In this document: in pieces, positions 1 to 9,895 of the stretch
Layout: each line of letters starts with the position of its first letter
Numbering within the stretch: the stretch's first letter is position 1
Assembly: GCF_049243985.1 (NCBI RefSeq)
Contig: NC_135377.1
Coordinates: 33,123,255 to 33,187,254, forward strand
Length of the DNA: 64,000 nucleotides
Source: Paroedura picta
Lineage: Eukaryota > Chordata > Lepidosauria > Squamata > Gekkonidae
Reading direction: 5' to 3'
The notes under the pieces: model-generated
Told to the model about the DNA's origin: nothing
Databases searched by the model: none
The model's input: only the letters and a program-made list of their open reading frames with translations
Made by a program: the position numbers and the translations under genes

Positions 1-786
1 GCAAGGCCTAATCTTAGGGCAAAGCCATCTGTGCTGTTATTTGGTAATACTTTATCACACAACTGTACAAGCAGAGTGGATCAGGTTTACAAGTTTCAGT
101 CAGATATCCAATGCACTTACTGTAGCAAACAGCTTGTGGCCACTTTTGTCCTGGGCGTATAATTAAATACATGGGCTCCTTTTCAATGGACAGTAAGAGT
201 TAGACCTTTGCAGAACATCCTCTGCATAACGTATGATGTACACAGTGCTTTACATTTATGAAAGATGATGATAAGGAAAAAAGAAACCAGTCTATAGATG
301 TAATATATTCTTACCTGAATGGACATGATTGAAACTAAACTCAATGAAAAGAGGCCAGAAAATACTAATGCCAAAGAAGAATTTCAGAAGCGAATCATTT
401 TGGAGGCTGAATCCTGCCAGGAATTGTTTCAAGCAAGTTTTTTTTTAAATACCCAGTTTAACTATTTTAAATTTTACCTATAATTAAGCATAAGAGTAAT
501 AGTACTGGTTGTATAAACTACTCTGCTTGTTGCATACAGGTGTGCTTTCACAACACACATGAGTTAACAGCTAACAATGAGGAGACAGCATTAACAATTA
601 CTATATGGGCAAATTTCTTAGGTGACAAAGATTCTTTGCCCTTAGCTTTCCTGAGATGCATTCACACATATCAGCTTGCCCTGCAAAATGTTATATGTCA
701 CAAGGACCTGTGTAATGTCCTAATTCTGGCCAAATTGACAACTCCCCCCCGCCCCATTATACAACATTCTGGAGTGCAGGTTCAGG
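1..786. other. No recognised feature
   Basis: AT-rich DNA downstream of the tRNA cluster on the side expected to lead to TRIM55. I see no exon or clear repeat. Confidence 0.4.
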
Positions 787-945
787 AGTGTGGTGGTTAG
801 AATGTTTGGTTAGGACTGGGGAGGCCTGGATCTAATCTCTGCTCAGTCCACTGCAGGCCTTCGGCCAATATTTCTCCCTCCCCTCTGAGCCTCGCCTTTC
901 TCACAAAGTTGTTGTGAAGATAATATGGCGGAGGGGAGAACCATG
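787..945 (+). repeat. Degenerate tRNA-derived SINE
   Basis: The head GTGTGGTGGTTAGAATG resembles a tRNA A box, and the tail contains CTCACAAAGTTGTTGTGAAG, the core of the common squamate MIR-like SINE. The B box is weak, so the copy is old. Confidence 0.6.
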
Positions 946-1842
946 TGTGTTTCCCTGAATTTCAGGGAGAAAAGGCATGCTAGGCCAATATATCTCTCTA
1001 GTGGCCAGAGGTAGGGACCAGTAACATAGCATAAACATCACCTTCCCACCCTCTTTGCGACTTTCTTTCCCAGAATCACTGCTCTGTATTAGACAAGGGG
1101 AAATGGGCTATACGAAACCCATTTTCAGGTGGATTTTCTCTTTTCTCTCATTAAATATAGATGACCTTTACCTCTCTGCTGCCATCAGAAGGAGTAAGAT
1201 GGGAACTTCAAGCACTCTATACACATTCATTGTGTATTTTACTTTAATTTTGTAATAGTGTCTCCGTTTTGCATGTGTGCACCATCACCCTTGCAGAATG
1301 GGACACAAACTGATGAAAAAGGTTCATTTTGCAAACCAAAGGCAGAATGAGGTGTAAGCAGAAGAAGAAAATTCTAGAGATTCCAACATGCAGGGCAGCC
1401 ATGTACCAAATCAGATCATTGGTCTACCAAAGTCAGAATTATTGTCTCCTTTGTCTGGCAGTAGATCTCCTAGCTGGTTCGGGAAAACAAATGAACAAGA
1501 CACCACATGGTTTTAAATGCCTAACAAATGGCAAACATATTTTCTGTATTTGGCTCAGACACAGCAGCACCTTGTGATCTTGCTTCTTTTTTGATGCTCA
1601 CGGGCAGAAGTGTACAGCATTATCTGTGTTCCACACCCCAGAGCTGTAAACCTTTATCTCTCCCTCCACCCCAGTTCTTTCTCTTTTATTGTGCTATCCG
1701 AACACTTACAACAACATTTTTTCTTAGACTTTCAGTAGATAAGAAGTTTACCAAAACACTTGGCCCTAGCTGGAAGAATTTCAAGTGAAACATGAACATA
1801 AGGAATTGCAAAGCACAGATGTAAAGTGATTGGAGAATGAAA
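946..1842. other. No recognised feature
   Basis: Short open frames only, none with a recognisable domain, splice context or homology. Confidence 0.4.
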
Positions 1843-1915
1843 TGCTGTAAACCACCCTGAGCCCACAGGGAAGGATAGTATAAAATTTTAATTTATTATT
1901 ATTAATAATAATCTA
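1843..1915 (+). repeat. LINE 3' tail with AT-rich microsatellite
   Basis: GTAAACCACCCTGAGCCCAC followed by a TATAAAATTTTAATTTATTATT tract is the 3' end shared with the LINE copies ending near 7880 and 34560. Confidence 0.6.
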
Positions 1916-2650
1916 TTTCTAAAACACTACTCATATGGTAAAGGGCACAGATGTATTTCTCTTTGCTCTCTTTGCTTTCTAAACTTATAACTGCTCTTCT
2001 TCCCTTTCCAACCTGGGCAACAAAACACAGAGAAAACAAAAGCAGCGACTCATTCTCTGCACCATGACATACCATGACATATCCTCACTTGGCACCTTGG
2101 GTTGGCAAGGCATTGGACAATAGGGACTTCCAATAACCAGATCCAGAAGGCATATTCTTTTCAGTGCTCTTGTGCACATGTACATTTATGTACATTTACA
2201 TGTACATTCAACCAATCAGCCAATATATTATATAACTGAAATGTATACAATGACTCCATTAAGATTTCTTGAGAAATCAGATTGATAAATGCATAATGAA
2301 ATGGACATATGGAAGATTTCAGAGAAAGAACACTTTTGTTTTAAATGCTTGTGATAATATTGCAGGGAAATTCCACAGCATCACCAATGAAAACAGATGC
2401 TTATAAGCCACCTTCCCTACTGGAAAACAAAAACTATTATTTTATTTTTTATTGCGTTTGTATGTGATTATGGCAAGTATTCATGCACAGAATAGTCACA
2501 AGGCTATAAATGGGTGATAATCACAATAGCTATATATTGGCCGCAATTAGTTACAGTCACTTGGGTACAAATACAGCAGAAACTGTGCTCCATAACCACT
2601 GTTATTCCTATGGAAGTGAGAAGGCAAGTGGACCCTTATGCAAATTGATC
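1916..2650. other. No gene; short TGTACATTTA tandem near 2177-2210
   Basis: The only structure seen is about three imperfect copies of ACATGTACATTTAT. The rest is unremarkable. Confidence 0.4.
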
Positions 2651-2653
2651 TCT

Positions 2654-2657
2654 AAAA
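2654..2657 (-). terminator. Pol III terminator of tRNA-Tyr (-)
   Basis: A TTTT run on the minus strand, 8-9 bases after the tRNA 3' end. Confidence 0.75.
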
Positions 2658-2665
2658 GAACAGTC

Positions 2666-2760
2666 TCCTTCGAGCCGGAATCGAACCAGCGACCTAAGGA
2701 TTTCCACAGAGCGCCTTTGCTTCCTACAGTCCTCCGCTCTACCAGCTGAGCTATCGAAGG
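2666..2760 (-). tRNA. tRNA-Tyr(GTA) with intron
   Basis: Read on the minus strand the gene begins CCTTCGATAGCTCAGCTGGT and ends with the T-arm GGTTCGATTCC and CTCGAAGGA, the standard vertebrate tRNA-Tyr. The GTA anticodon is at 2727-2725. The span is 95 bases against 73 for the mature molecule, so there is a 22-base intron in the usual place, one base 3' of the anticodon. Acceptor, D and T arms are intact, including A box (TAGCTCAGCTGG) and B box. A TTTT Pol III stop follows 9 bases after the end. Intron-bearing Tyr genes next to DNAJC5B are also known in human. It pairs in mirror symmetry with the Tyr gene at 5111. Confidence 0.96.
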
Positions 2761-2769
2761 GACACACGA

Positions 2770-3545
2770 AATGTTTTCCCGAGAGATACCCAAGAGCTCC
2801 TAACCCAACAGAGTCGACTACGAAAAGCTACCGCGCATTGGAAGAAAAATGCCCCAAACCAGCCCAAGATTCTGCATTACAGAACGGCAGCCTCGTGCCT
2901 CCGGACCAAGCCCGGGGAAAGGAACTGGAGGCGCGTGTCTGTATAATGGAGAAGCAACAACCGAGCCCTCTCCGAACTGCAAGGAGACTCTCCTCCTGCT
3001 CGCTCGCGCGCTTCTTTTCTGAGCCGAACAGGCGTCCCCGAAGTTCCCCCATAAAACGACCGAAGGCGCTCCAGCAGGAATGAGTCCGTCCGTCCATGTG
3101 ACTCCGAGTCACCAGCGCCGCGTTAATTCAGCGACGGCGAAGCCCAGAAAGCCTCTCCGTGCGGCGCCAAGCAAACGCCTTCCTGGGCTTGCTATGAGCA
3201 GCCGAACAGGGCCTGCCCGCCGGGGTCTGTTTGCGGCGACGCCCCCTCATTACCCCCTGGCGCTGCGCTTTGCAGCCCAGGCGAGGAAAGAGGCAGGCGA
3301 AGAGGGTCCTCATGCCGCTTCCTTGCCTGGAGTCAGGAGGGGAGCCGTGTTGGGCTGAAGCAGCCGGACAGCGGTCGAGGCCAGGGGCCCCTTTCAGACC
3401 GACCCAGCTGGATTCGAGGGATGAGCTTTCACGTGCACGCGCACCTCTTTAGGCGCTTCCTCGACAGAGCGACTCTGCTTCAGTCTTTTCCTTGCCCGGC
3501 TGAACGATAGAAGAGTTTCGGTAATACAGCGCAAAGCAGCAGTGC
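2770..3545. promoter_or_regulatory. CpG-rich block between tRNA-Tyr(-) and tRNA-Arg(+)
   Basis: GC-rich, CpG-dense DNA with several overlapping open frames on both strands, none resembling a known protein. It lies between two divergently transcribed tRNA genes and is most simply their shared open-chromatin upstream region. Confidence 0.55.
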
Positions 3546-3552
3546 TACCCGA

Positions 3553-3625
3553 GGGCCAGTGGCGCAATGGATAACGCGTCTGACTACGGATCAGAAGATT
3601 GTAGGTTCGACTCCTGCCTGGCTCG
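3553..3625 (+). tRNA. tRNA-Arg(ACG)
   Basis: A 73-base gene starts GGGCCAGTGGCGCAATGGAT and has the loop CTACGGA (anticodon ACG, reading CGN Arg codons through inosine). The acceptor stem GGGCCAG pairs fully with CTGGCTC. The T stem differs from the human Arg-ACG gene I recall (GTAGG/CCTGC in place of CCAGG/CCTGG) but still pairs, with one G-T wobble. The gene has no intron. A T8 run begins 5 bases after the 3' end. It looks functional. Confidence 0.95.
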
Positions 3626-3629
3626 AGAG

Positions 3630-3637
3630 TTTTTTTT
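3630..3637 (+). terminator. Pol III terminator of tRNA-Arg
   Basis: Eight consecutive T residues shortly after the tRNA, a strong Pol III stop. Confidence 0.85.
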
Positions 3638-3837
3638 CCTCTCCCCCTTTCCATCAAAAAAGTTGCAACACTGTTTCCAGCCTGCCATGCTGTTAAATCG
3701 TCGCTATATTTAAAACTTATGTGTCCCTTATTTTTGGTAGTTGCAGTTTGAATCTCCTTATCATGATATGATTCATACATGTTACTATATTGACTCAGTT
3801 CCAGCAGGAGTTAGGCATTTTGTCTGGTATAACATAT

Positions 3838-3934
3838 TTTGAGTCCAGGGGCACCTTTAAGACCAACCAAGTTTTATTCCAATTCAACTTTGAATAAGAC
3901 TTGGTTGGTCTTAAAAGTGCTACTGGATTCAAAA
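3838..3934. repeat. Inverted pair of SINE/LINE 3' units between the tRNA genes
   Basis: Two arms of about 43 bp (GAGTCCAGGGGCACC... and its inverse ending CTACTGGATTC) face each other across a 5-bp spacer. Each arm is the common reptile repeat motif agtccagtggcacctttaag. Other copies lie near 4490, 18881, 40660 and 51490. Confidence 0.8.
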
Positions 3935-4457
3935 TGAGTTCATGATGCTTCAGTTCAGGCCAACAGAGCTACCCACTTGAATTTGTGTGGTATAGGCACT
4001 CTAATAGGTCAGCCCTCCTCCCATGTATTTTCTGGATTGCACTGCCAGATTTAAAATGTGACTTTAAATGTATTATCATCGCCATCATTATTTGCACGTT
4101 TAGAAACTATCACCATTTAGTTATTTTAAAAATATATTAGCCTGTATTCCAATTTTCATAACTAATTACTTGCAGCTTTTATTTATTTAAATATATTTAT
4201 ATCCCACAATAGGAAAACGTCACTCTCCTCTATTCTGGTTTATCCTCACAACAACCTTGTGAGGTAGGGGACAAGCAGAGATCCTAGGTCGACGCTGTGG
4301 CTTTAAACACTTCTTTATGTAGAGAATACTATACTATTTTGTGGAGATCTCAGAGAAGGGTTTCAAAAAGCTTGTGCTTGGTCTTTAGGACTAACTGTTG
4401 TGCAGGCAAGGGTAGCCAAGCTTCAGTTTAACATCAGTTTCCCAGATGTTTCAAGTG

Positions 4458-4548
4458 GGTAGTCATGTCGGTCTGAAGTAGCACAACAAAATTTGAGTCC
4501 GATGGCACCTTTAAGACTAACAAAGATTTATTCAAGGAGTGAGGACTT
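4458..4548 (+). repeat. Copy of the agtccagtggcacc repeat
   Basis: It starts GTGGGTAGTCATGTCGGTCT and contains GATGGCACCTTTAAGACTAA, the standard layout of this dispersed reptile repeat. Confidence 0.65.
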
Positions 4549-4592
4549 CACTTTCCTAGTATAATTTCACGTATAATTTCTCCCCTTTAGAC

Positions 4593-4596
4593 AAAA
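4593..4596 (-). terminator. Weak Pol III terminator of the Arg-like tRNA
   Basis: A single TTTT on the minus strand, about 17 bases beyond the tRNA end. Confidence 0.45.
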
Positions 4597-4612
4597 GGAA
4601 GAGGTCCCCTAG

Positions 4613-4685
4613 CAAACCAGGCAGGAATCGAACCTATAGTCGTCTGATTCATAGCCAGACGCGTTCTCCATTGCGCCACCGGTCC
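4613..4685 (-). tRNA. tRNA-Arg-like gene with ATG anticodon, probably decaying
   Basis: The 73-base minus-strand sequence begins GGACCGGTGGCGCAATGGAG and is clearly a sister of the Arg(ACG) gene at 3553. D arm, T arm (ATAGGTTCGATTCCTGC) and length match. Its anticodon loop reads CTATGAA, so positions 34-36 are ATG, formally a His-type anticodon, where the sister has ACG. The anticodon stem TCTGG/TCAGA has one G-A mismatch, and the acceptor stem has three G-T wobbles. It lacks the extra 5' G that all tRNA-His need, so a true His tRNA is unlikely. Only a TTTT run about 17 bases on could terminate it. I read it as a duplicated tRNA-Arg losing function, but a rare missense tRNA cannot be excluded. 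Confidence 0.75.
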
Positions 4686-4689
4686 TAGG

Positions 4690-5110
4690 GTTATAAATCC
4701 CCATTTTCGTTTCTCAACCTGTATATACTTGATGCTTAGTGAGGGCTGCACGGGGACGGCTTCCCAAACCGAAATCCTTACAGCTCACCAGACCGCTGCT
4801 CGTTTAACCTCAGGCCCGTGGCCCTCAAAGGCACAGGAATCCCGAACCAAAAAAGGTCATGGTTGCAAGCAGCGAGTGGGACTCTTAGGCCTGAGCGCCC
4901 GGTTTCCCCGCCCGCCTGCTCTAAAGCGCCCTTGTACCTCAGTGCCCTCCCGAGGGTCGAAGGCTCAGTCCGCCTATGTCGTTAGCCAGCGTTGACGCCT
5001 TCCCGCGCGCGAGCTCTGGCGCCATCTTGTGATGGAAAGGCGCCAGAACCGACTGAATCAACCTGCGTCGCGCGGATTCTTGGATATTATGGCGGAAACA
5101 CTTGTAAGTC
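4690..5110. promoter_or_regulatory. CpG-rich block between Arg-like tRNA(-) and tRNA-Tyr(+)
   Basis: This is the mirror counterpart of the block at 2770. It contains GGCGCCATCTTG near 5019 and ATGGCGGAA near 5089, both matching the YY1 core. The second is an ATG followed after 15 bases by a GTAAGT, so a tiny first exon is conceivable but unsupported. Confidence 0.5.
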
Positions 5111-5201
5111 CCTTCGATAGCTCAGCTGGTAGAGCGGAGGACTGTAGGCGAATCTTTCCTTAGAAATCCTTAGGTCGCTGGTTCGATTCCGGCTCGAAGG
5201 A
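5111..5201 (+). tRNA. tRNA-Tyr(GTA) with intron
   Basis: Exon bases are identical to the Tyr gene at 2666. The span is 91 bases, so the intron is 18 bases (about 5149-5166), shorter than and unrelated in sequence to the 22-base intron of the other copy. A TTTTT stop starts 6 bases after the end. Identical exons with different introns are typical of tRNA gene pairs kept alike by gene conversion or selection. An ATGGCGG motif and a GTAAGT sequence end just upstream. Confidence 0.96.
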
Positions 5202-5206
5202 GATGG

Positions 5207-5211
5207 TTTTT
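5207..5211 (+). terminator. Pol III terminator of tRNA-Tyr (+)
   Basis: A T5 run six bases after the tRNA. Confidence 0.85.
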
Positions 5212-6574
5212 ATACCCGCCAAGTCATTGAAAATATTGGTATCGCCTCCCATTATGAAAAAGTTATTATTGGAAGGTGACAGGGATAACTTTAGTCAAAG
5301 GATGAGAATTGTATTATCCAGCAAGGTAGGTTGTATTTTTTTTGGTGAGGGCAATGAATTAACACTAAAGTGACTTGAGGGGTCAAAAGTGTTTAATTGG
5401 CCCAGCATAAATGGTGAGTAATAATGCCTTTGCAAGGACACCCAAATACACTGAGCTGGGGAGGAAGGATTTCCAGATGCAGAATTCATTTTCAGAGCAT
5501 CTGTCCCCAAAATTTGGATCTCATACTTCCAAAACTGGACTGGATTACAGCCCCCCCTATAATCAGGTGGTTTCCCCTTTTTTGTGCCAGAGCTACCTGG
5601 CCAAACCCCACTTGCCCCAAGTATGACACTATGGTATGACACTGTGGCTTGATTTTCTGGTCAAGCAGGAGCAGTTAAAGCTTTAGGGTTTCCAACTGCC
5701 TAGAGAAAAAATAATGCCTTTTTAATGGAATAGAATTTACCTTCATGCCATCAAATGCTTTAGCTCTCTAATTCCACGCAGTAAAGCTCTATTAAAAGGA
5801 AAGGACATCTAGCAATCTATACAGGTTGCAAACTGACAGCTATTTTCCACAGTTCATTAATATATACATACAATAATAAATAAATAGACAAACTGAGTTT
5901 TATTCAAAGTTGTGAGCCTTTGTGTGACTCAAAATGTGTTCAACTCTGTTCTGAATTAGTGTTAAGCAGAATACCAGATTTCCTTTCAAGGAAGTGTTCT
6001 AGTTTTCATGGAAGGCAGCTTCTTGACATTCTATTTGCCATTTCGCCGCAGCCTAATCCAGTGCCCATTTGAGCTTCCTTCTTTATAAATGTGTAGAGTT
6101 GATGTTGGCTAATATCCGACAAATCAAATACATGCCTTTGTACTCCTGTTCTTCACATTACAGTCTAGTAATATTGACAGATCAGAGGCTTTTTTTTGCT
6201 GTGCATAAACCTTTATTACAAAAAAAATCACAGCAGTCCACAGTTATACAGTTCTTATTTACATTCATACAGAATGTTTCTGCCAAAAAACAGGGTTCAA
6301 CTGGCCCCACATCCACAAACTTCAGTTCATGGAAGTTTCCTGGGCTCTCCATGCGCAAATCCAAACAGCAACAACCTCTTTCTCTGTGCCAATGAAGGAT
6401 GTGACTTTCCAAATATTCCATTAAATAAGGAACATTACTCCATCAGAGGCCACATTAGACAAAGCCATGTTCTTCAGCCTTTGCACAATAATTCAGACAA
6501 GCTAGTCATTCATGCAGAAACTCAATCAAATTTAAAGGATAAATATGCATAGTAGTCCAGGATGAAATCCTAAG
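5212..6574. other. No recognised feature apart from a possible transcript end near 6212
   Basis: Open frames at 5295-5642 overlap in both directions and resemble no protein. TTTATTACAAAAAAAA near 6212 reads on the minus strand as AATAAA-type sequence and might end DNAJC5B. Confidence 0.35.
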
Positions 6575-6690
6575 GACACTTTCCTGAACGTAAGCCCCAT
6601 TGAATAACATATTATTTTCTTCTAAGTAGATGTGCTTAGAATTCATCACCTATTATCAGATTGCAACCCTATGCATACTTCTCTGGGAGT
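6575..6690. repeat. Dispersed repeat of the 'taagccccattgaa' type
   Basis: It carries GTAAGCCCCATTGAATAA and TTGCAACCCTATGCATACTT, hallmarks of an old amniote repeat seen in inverted form. Related fragments lie at about 17170-17265 and 49390-49480. Confidence 0.5.
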
Positions 6691-7529
6691 TAATATTTAT
6701 TTTTCTGGGATGCTTAGCTGTTATCCTGGGCCCTGTTATGATATTCTATCCATTTTTATATGTTTTGTCTGCAAATATCTTTGTTTTATTAAATTTTTAG
6801 ATATTTAGCAATAAAGAAGGCTGATGTATATGAAAATGTAGCCTGTTGATCTTTCAGTGGAATTGGACTGGATATATACAGAACAAAAGGATAGAGACAG
6901 GCTTTTCAACTTGAGAATACTGACACAATCATCCTCCAACAGCTTACAGTTCTTGGTGTCAGTCAGGAGTATTTCAGGACAAAAGAACACAGCCCAGCAA
7001 GCTGGGGAGCATATTTATGTGCAACAGTCTTTCCCTGGCACAAATATGCACATTATTTATTTATTATTTGATTTATTATGTTTCCAAATACATTAAGATA
7101 ATCTTGTTCTCATTTCCATTAAACAAGGATGTGCACTCAGATATTTCTGGTCCCAATATATACCTAAAATTATCTTATCAGTGAGGGTGAATGTTTTGCC
7201 AGGTCTGTGTAGCTACCTTGGTACTGGTATCCAGAGCAATATTTGCGTTTTCCAGAATAGTGATAATGAGGTCCAAAAATGTTCTTGAAATTTTAGTGGT
7301 GGCATTTTAAGTCTCCCAAGACCTGTTTAAATTCAGCTTTAATGGATTTCCACGCTGGGTGGTAGGGTGGTGGTGAGGAGGCAACTGTTCCAGGCAATGG
7401 GATCATTTGTTAGTGGGATAGCTAAAACTGCCTGCCAAATTGTCACAGTTGTCTCACAGCCCTCTAACCATGGCCAAAGAAGATAAAAGGAAACCAGCTT
7501 GACTCAATTTCATAGAAGTATGAGTGATT
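6691..7529. other. No recognised feature
   Basis: AT-rich, with several TTTATT hexamers that could serve minus-strand polyadenylation. No exon seen. Confidence 0.35.
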
Positions 7530-7884
7530 TGCTAGGTCTGTGTGGCTGCCTAGGTATTGGATTTTGCAGGACCTGCAAAATGGAGCTCTTCTACCAGGCG
7601 TTTGGTCGAGACAAATGAACCAACCACCAATCAGAGCCCAGAGGTCCCTTCCTTCATCAACCTCACCCACAGAAAAAGAACTGAACCACAGTGCAGGAAA
7701 ACTTATTCTACTGTTCCAGTGTTGAATGTTAAATTGTAAACTGTTCTATTTTTCTGGTACAAGTTCTTATTGTTAAGAATGTTATATATTCAAAGCAAGA
7801 TGTTTATTATATTGAACTCTTATAAAGGTTTCCAATGTAAACCACCATGAGCCACAAGGGAGGGTGGTATATAAATAAATATCT
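7530..7884 (+). repeat. L2/CR1-like LINE 3' end
   Basis: GGAGCTCTTCTACCAGGCGT matches the end of ORF2 seen also near 34190. The 3' UTR closes with TAAACCACCATGAGCCACAAG and a short ATAAATA repeat. Confidence 0.75.
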
Positions 7885-8372
7885 TAAAACAGCCCCGCGG
7901 CGCCACGGGCGCCACGGACTAAATAAAAGAGTAAGGGCCCGGAAGGCGGGCCCTGTCCGGGATGAGGAAGGGTGCCGATAGGCCCCTTCCGCTGGTCAGT
8001 CCACCCCCAAGCTGCCAATGAGCAGCCGTGCACAGCACGGCTGCTCATTGGCTGCTTGCCCGGCCAACGCGCCTCCCACCCCCACCCCCCACTAGAGCTT
8101 TCCTTCGCTCCACAGCGGCCATTACTTTGCTGGCTGCCGAGAGCGAAGGTAGGCTCCCTGGCCCCCGGCCCTTAAAACACTTCCCAAGCCACGGGGAAGG
8201 CGCGGATCACCTTCCCCGGGGCTTGGAGAGCGTTTTAAAACTGCACTGCCGCCTTAAAATGCTCTCCGAGCCCCGGGGCCTGGAGAGCGTTTCCCTACAT
8301 GGGGGGGGAGGGGAAGCAAACCCTCCCCTAGGGCCCGCTGTATTTTTTGGACAGCGGGCTCTACTGCTAGTA
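7885..8372 (+). repeat. GC-rich dispersed repeat of unknown class
   Basis: An abrupt GC-rich block begins CAGCCCCGCGGCGCCACGGG and ends near GGACAGCGGGCTCTACTGCT. It contains a perfect hairpin at 8015-8051 and the phrase CATTGGCTGCTTG, which recurs in the TIR elements at 24.4 and 46.5 kb. It abuts a LINE 3' end. The island-like composition is therefore probably a repeat and not a promoter. Confidence 0.5.
8015..8051. repeat. Perfect 17-bp inverted repeat with 3-bp loop
   Basis: CCAATGAGCAGCCGTGC, ACA, then its exact reverse complement. Both arms carry CCAAT/ATTGG. Confidence 0.9.
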
Positions 8373-8575
8373 ATAAAATAAAACAATAGCCAAAAAATAA
8401 ATAAATAGCCAGTTTGGTTTCCCTTGGACTCTGTAGTTTGACCTTGGTTGTATTGCGTTTGCTACATTGGCTTATGGTTTGCAAGGATTCTCTGGTTGGT
8501 TATGTTGGTTCTATTTGCATTTAGAGGTTTTTTGGCTAGTGGTTGCTCTTGTTTGTTTGGATATAAATAGAATGG

Positions 8576-9150
8576 CTAAAGGTACATAGAACACAAGAAG
8601 AGCCCTGCTGGATCATACCAAATAGTCCATCCAGTCCAGCATCCTTTCTCACACAGTTGCCAACCTTTTCCTCTGAATGGATAACAACAGGGTATGGAGA
8701 CCAACTCCACATTACCCTCTGTATAAAATGGTATTTCCTTTTGTCTGTCCTGAACCAACAAACCATCACCTTCATTGGATGCCCTCACTGGATGTTCTAG
8801 TGTTGTGAGAGAGGAAGATGTTCTCTCTCCATGCCATGCATAATTTCCCCCATAAGTCATCTCTTTTCTAAATGGAAATGTCCTAGACTCTCCAGGCTTT
8901 CCTCAAAGGGAAAGTGCTCCAACCCCTTAATCATCTCTGTAGTTTTTCCAGCTCTGCAGTGTCCTTTTAGAGATATGATAACCAGAACTGTACAGAATAT
9001 TTCAGATGAGGTCACAAGATAGATCTATATAGGGGCATTACAATATTGGACATTTGACTCTCAGTCCTTTCCTTAATCACTAACACAGAGTTTGCCTTTT
9101 TACCACTGCAGTACACTGGGTTGACACTTTCATTGATCCAGTTTTCTTGA
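8576..9150 (-). repeat. CR1/L3-like LINE 3' region, antisense
   Basis: The 5' part (AGAGCCCTGCTGGATCATACC) and the later part (GATATGATAACCAGAACTGT, then GTTGACACTTTCATTGA) match two widespread amniote CR1-type 3' segments, heavily decayed. Confidence 0.6.
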
Positions 9151-9569
9151 AATTTGGGGAGTCTTTAGTAGGCAGGAAGCACTAGGTTCCCTGCAATTTT
9201 TCTGTAGTGTCACTAAACAGCCATTCTAGCGCCCTCCCCAGAAAGAGCTCCTTCATAGAGAATAATGGAACCCTCCCCCCCCCAAAAAAACCCCTCTGTA
9301 TCCAAATAATAGTATTGGGGATCTGAATAATCTGGAATAATGGTATAGATATCCTTCCCATTTTTTTAATCTATTTTTTAAGTGCACATTGCTACTACTA
9401 AGTCAAAAGGTACCTCTGAAAGCAGTTTAAGTTGAATGAAATTCACACATAGTTCCTATATGCTGTTACAACATTGCTAGTTTTTAATGATCCTAGAGCT
9501 ATCAAAGAAATTGTATCCAAGTTGCCTTTGACTAAATTACAGATCAAGTGCAGTTATTTACTTAACTAA
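9151..9569. other. No recognised feature (probable DNAJC5B 3' UTR)
   Basis: AT-rich sequence between a LINE fragment and a MITE, downstream of the DNAJC5B stop on the minus strand. Confidence 0.35.
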
Positions 9570-9829
9570 GGACATTTTCACATGTGATGCTAAAGGTGCT
9601 TTTTGCATGGTGCATGAATGTAAAATTGTGCACATTCAGTGACTTCCACTTCATATCCATTTTGACCACATTAACATGGGCAAGCAAACAGTGCTTGAGA
9701 GATTGAAGGTGCTTTTAAAGTCATCCTACATATATTTACTTTTGCAGCGCAAGCTTTCACTGACTGCATTGGGACTTAAGTAAACTTATGGAATGAGATT
9801 AGAGCCCTAGTATCATGTGTGAAAATGCT
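9570..9829. mobile_element. hAT-like MITE in the DNAJC5B 3' UTR
   Basis: The terminal inverted repeats are GGACATTTTCACATGTGATG at the left and, read inward from the right, AGCATTTTCACACATGATAC. They are flanked by TTAACTAA (9562-9569) and TTAACCAA (9830-9837), an 8-bp duplication with one mismatch. The length of 260 bp, 8-bp TSD and lack of coding fit a non-autonomous hAT element. It ends 66 bp from the DNAJC5B stop codon. Confidence 0.75.
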
Positions 9830-9895
9830 TTAACCAAGTTTACCATTCAAATTTTTTTCCCAGTGGCATTCAACCAGACTTCAGTGGCTCCTTGC

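Larger units (their letters stand above)
6190..9895 (-). other. DNAJC5B: Possible DNAJC5B 3' UTR and downstream region; poly(A) site unresolved
   Basis: The transcript must continue past the stop at 9896 on the minus strand. Candidate AATAAA signals in that direction (seen as TTTATT on the plus strand) occur near 7790, 7050-7075, 6784, 6693 and 6212-6217. The one at 7790 lies in a LINE tail. The site at 6212 is followed by an A/T-rich stretch typical of transcript ends. I cannot choose between them from sequence alone. Confidence 0.25.

Noticed and set aside
4613-4685. Functional tRNA-His
   Set aside because: The anticodon would fit, but the D, T and acceptor arms are Arg-type, G(-1) is absent and the true vertebrate tRNA-His has anticodon GTG.
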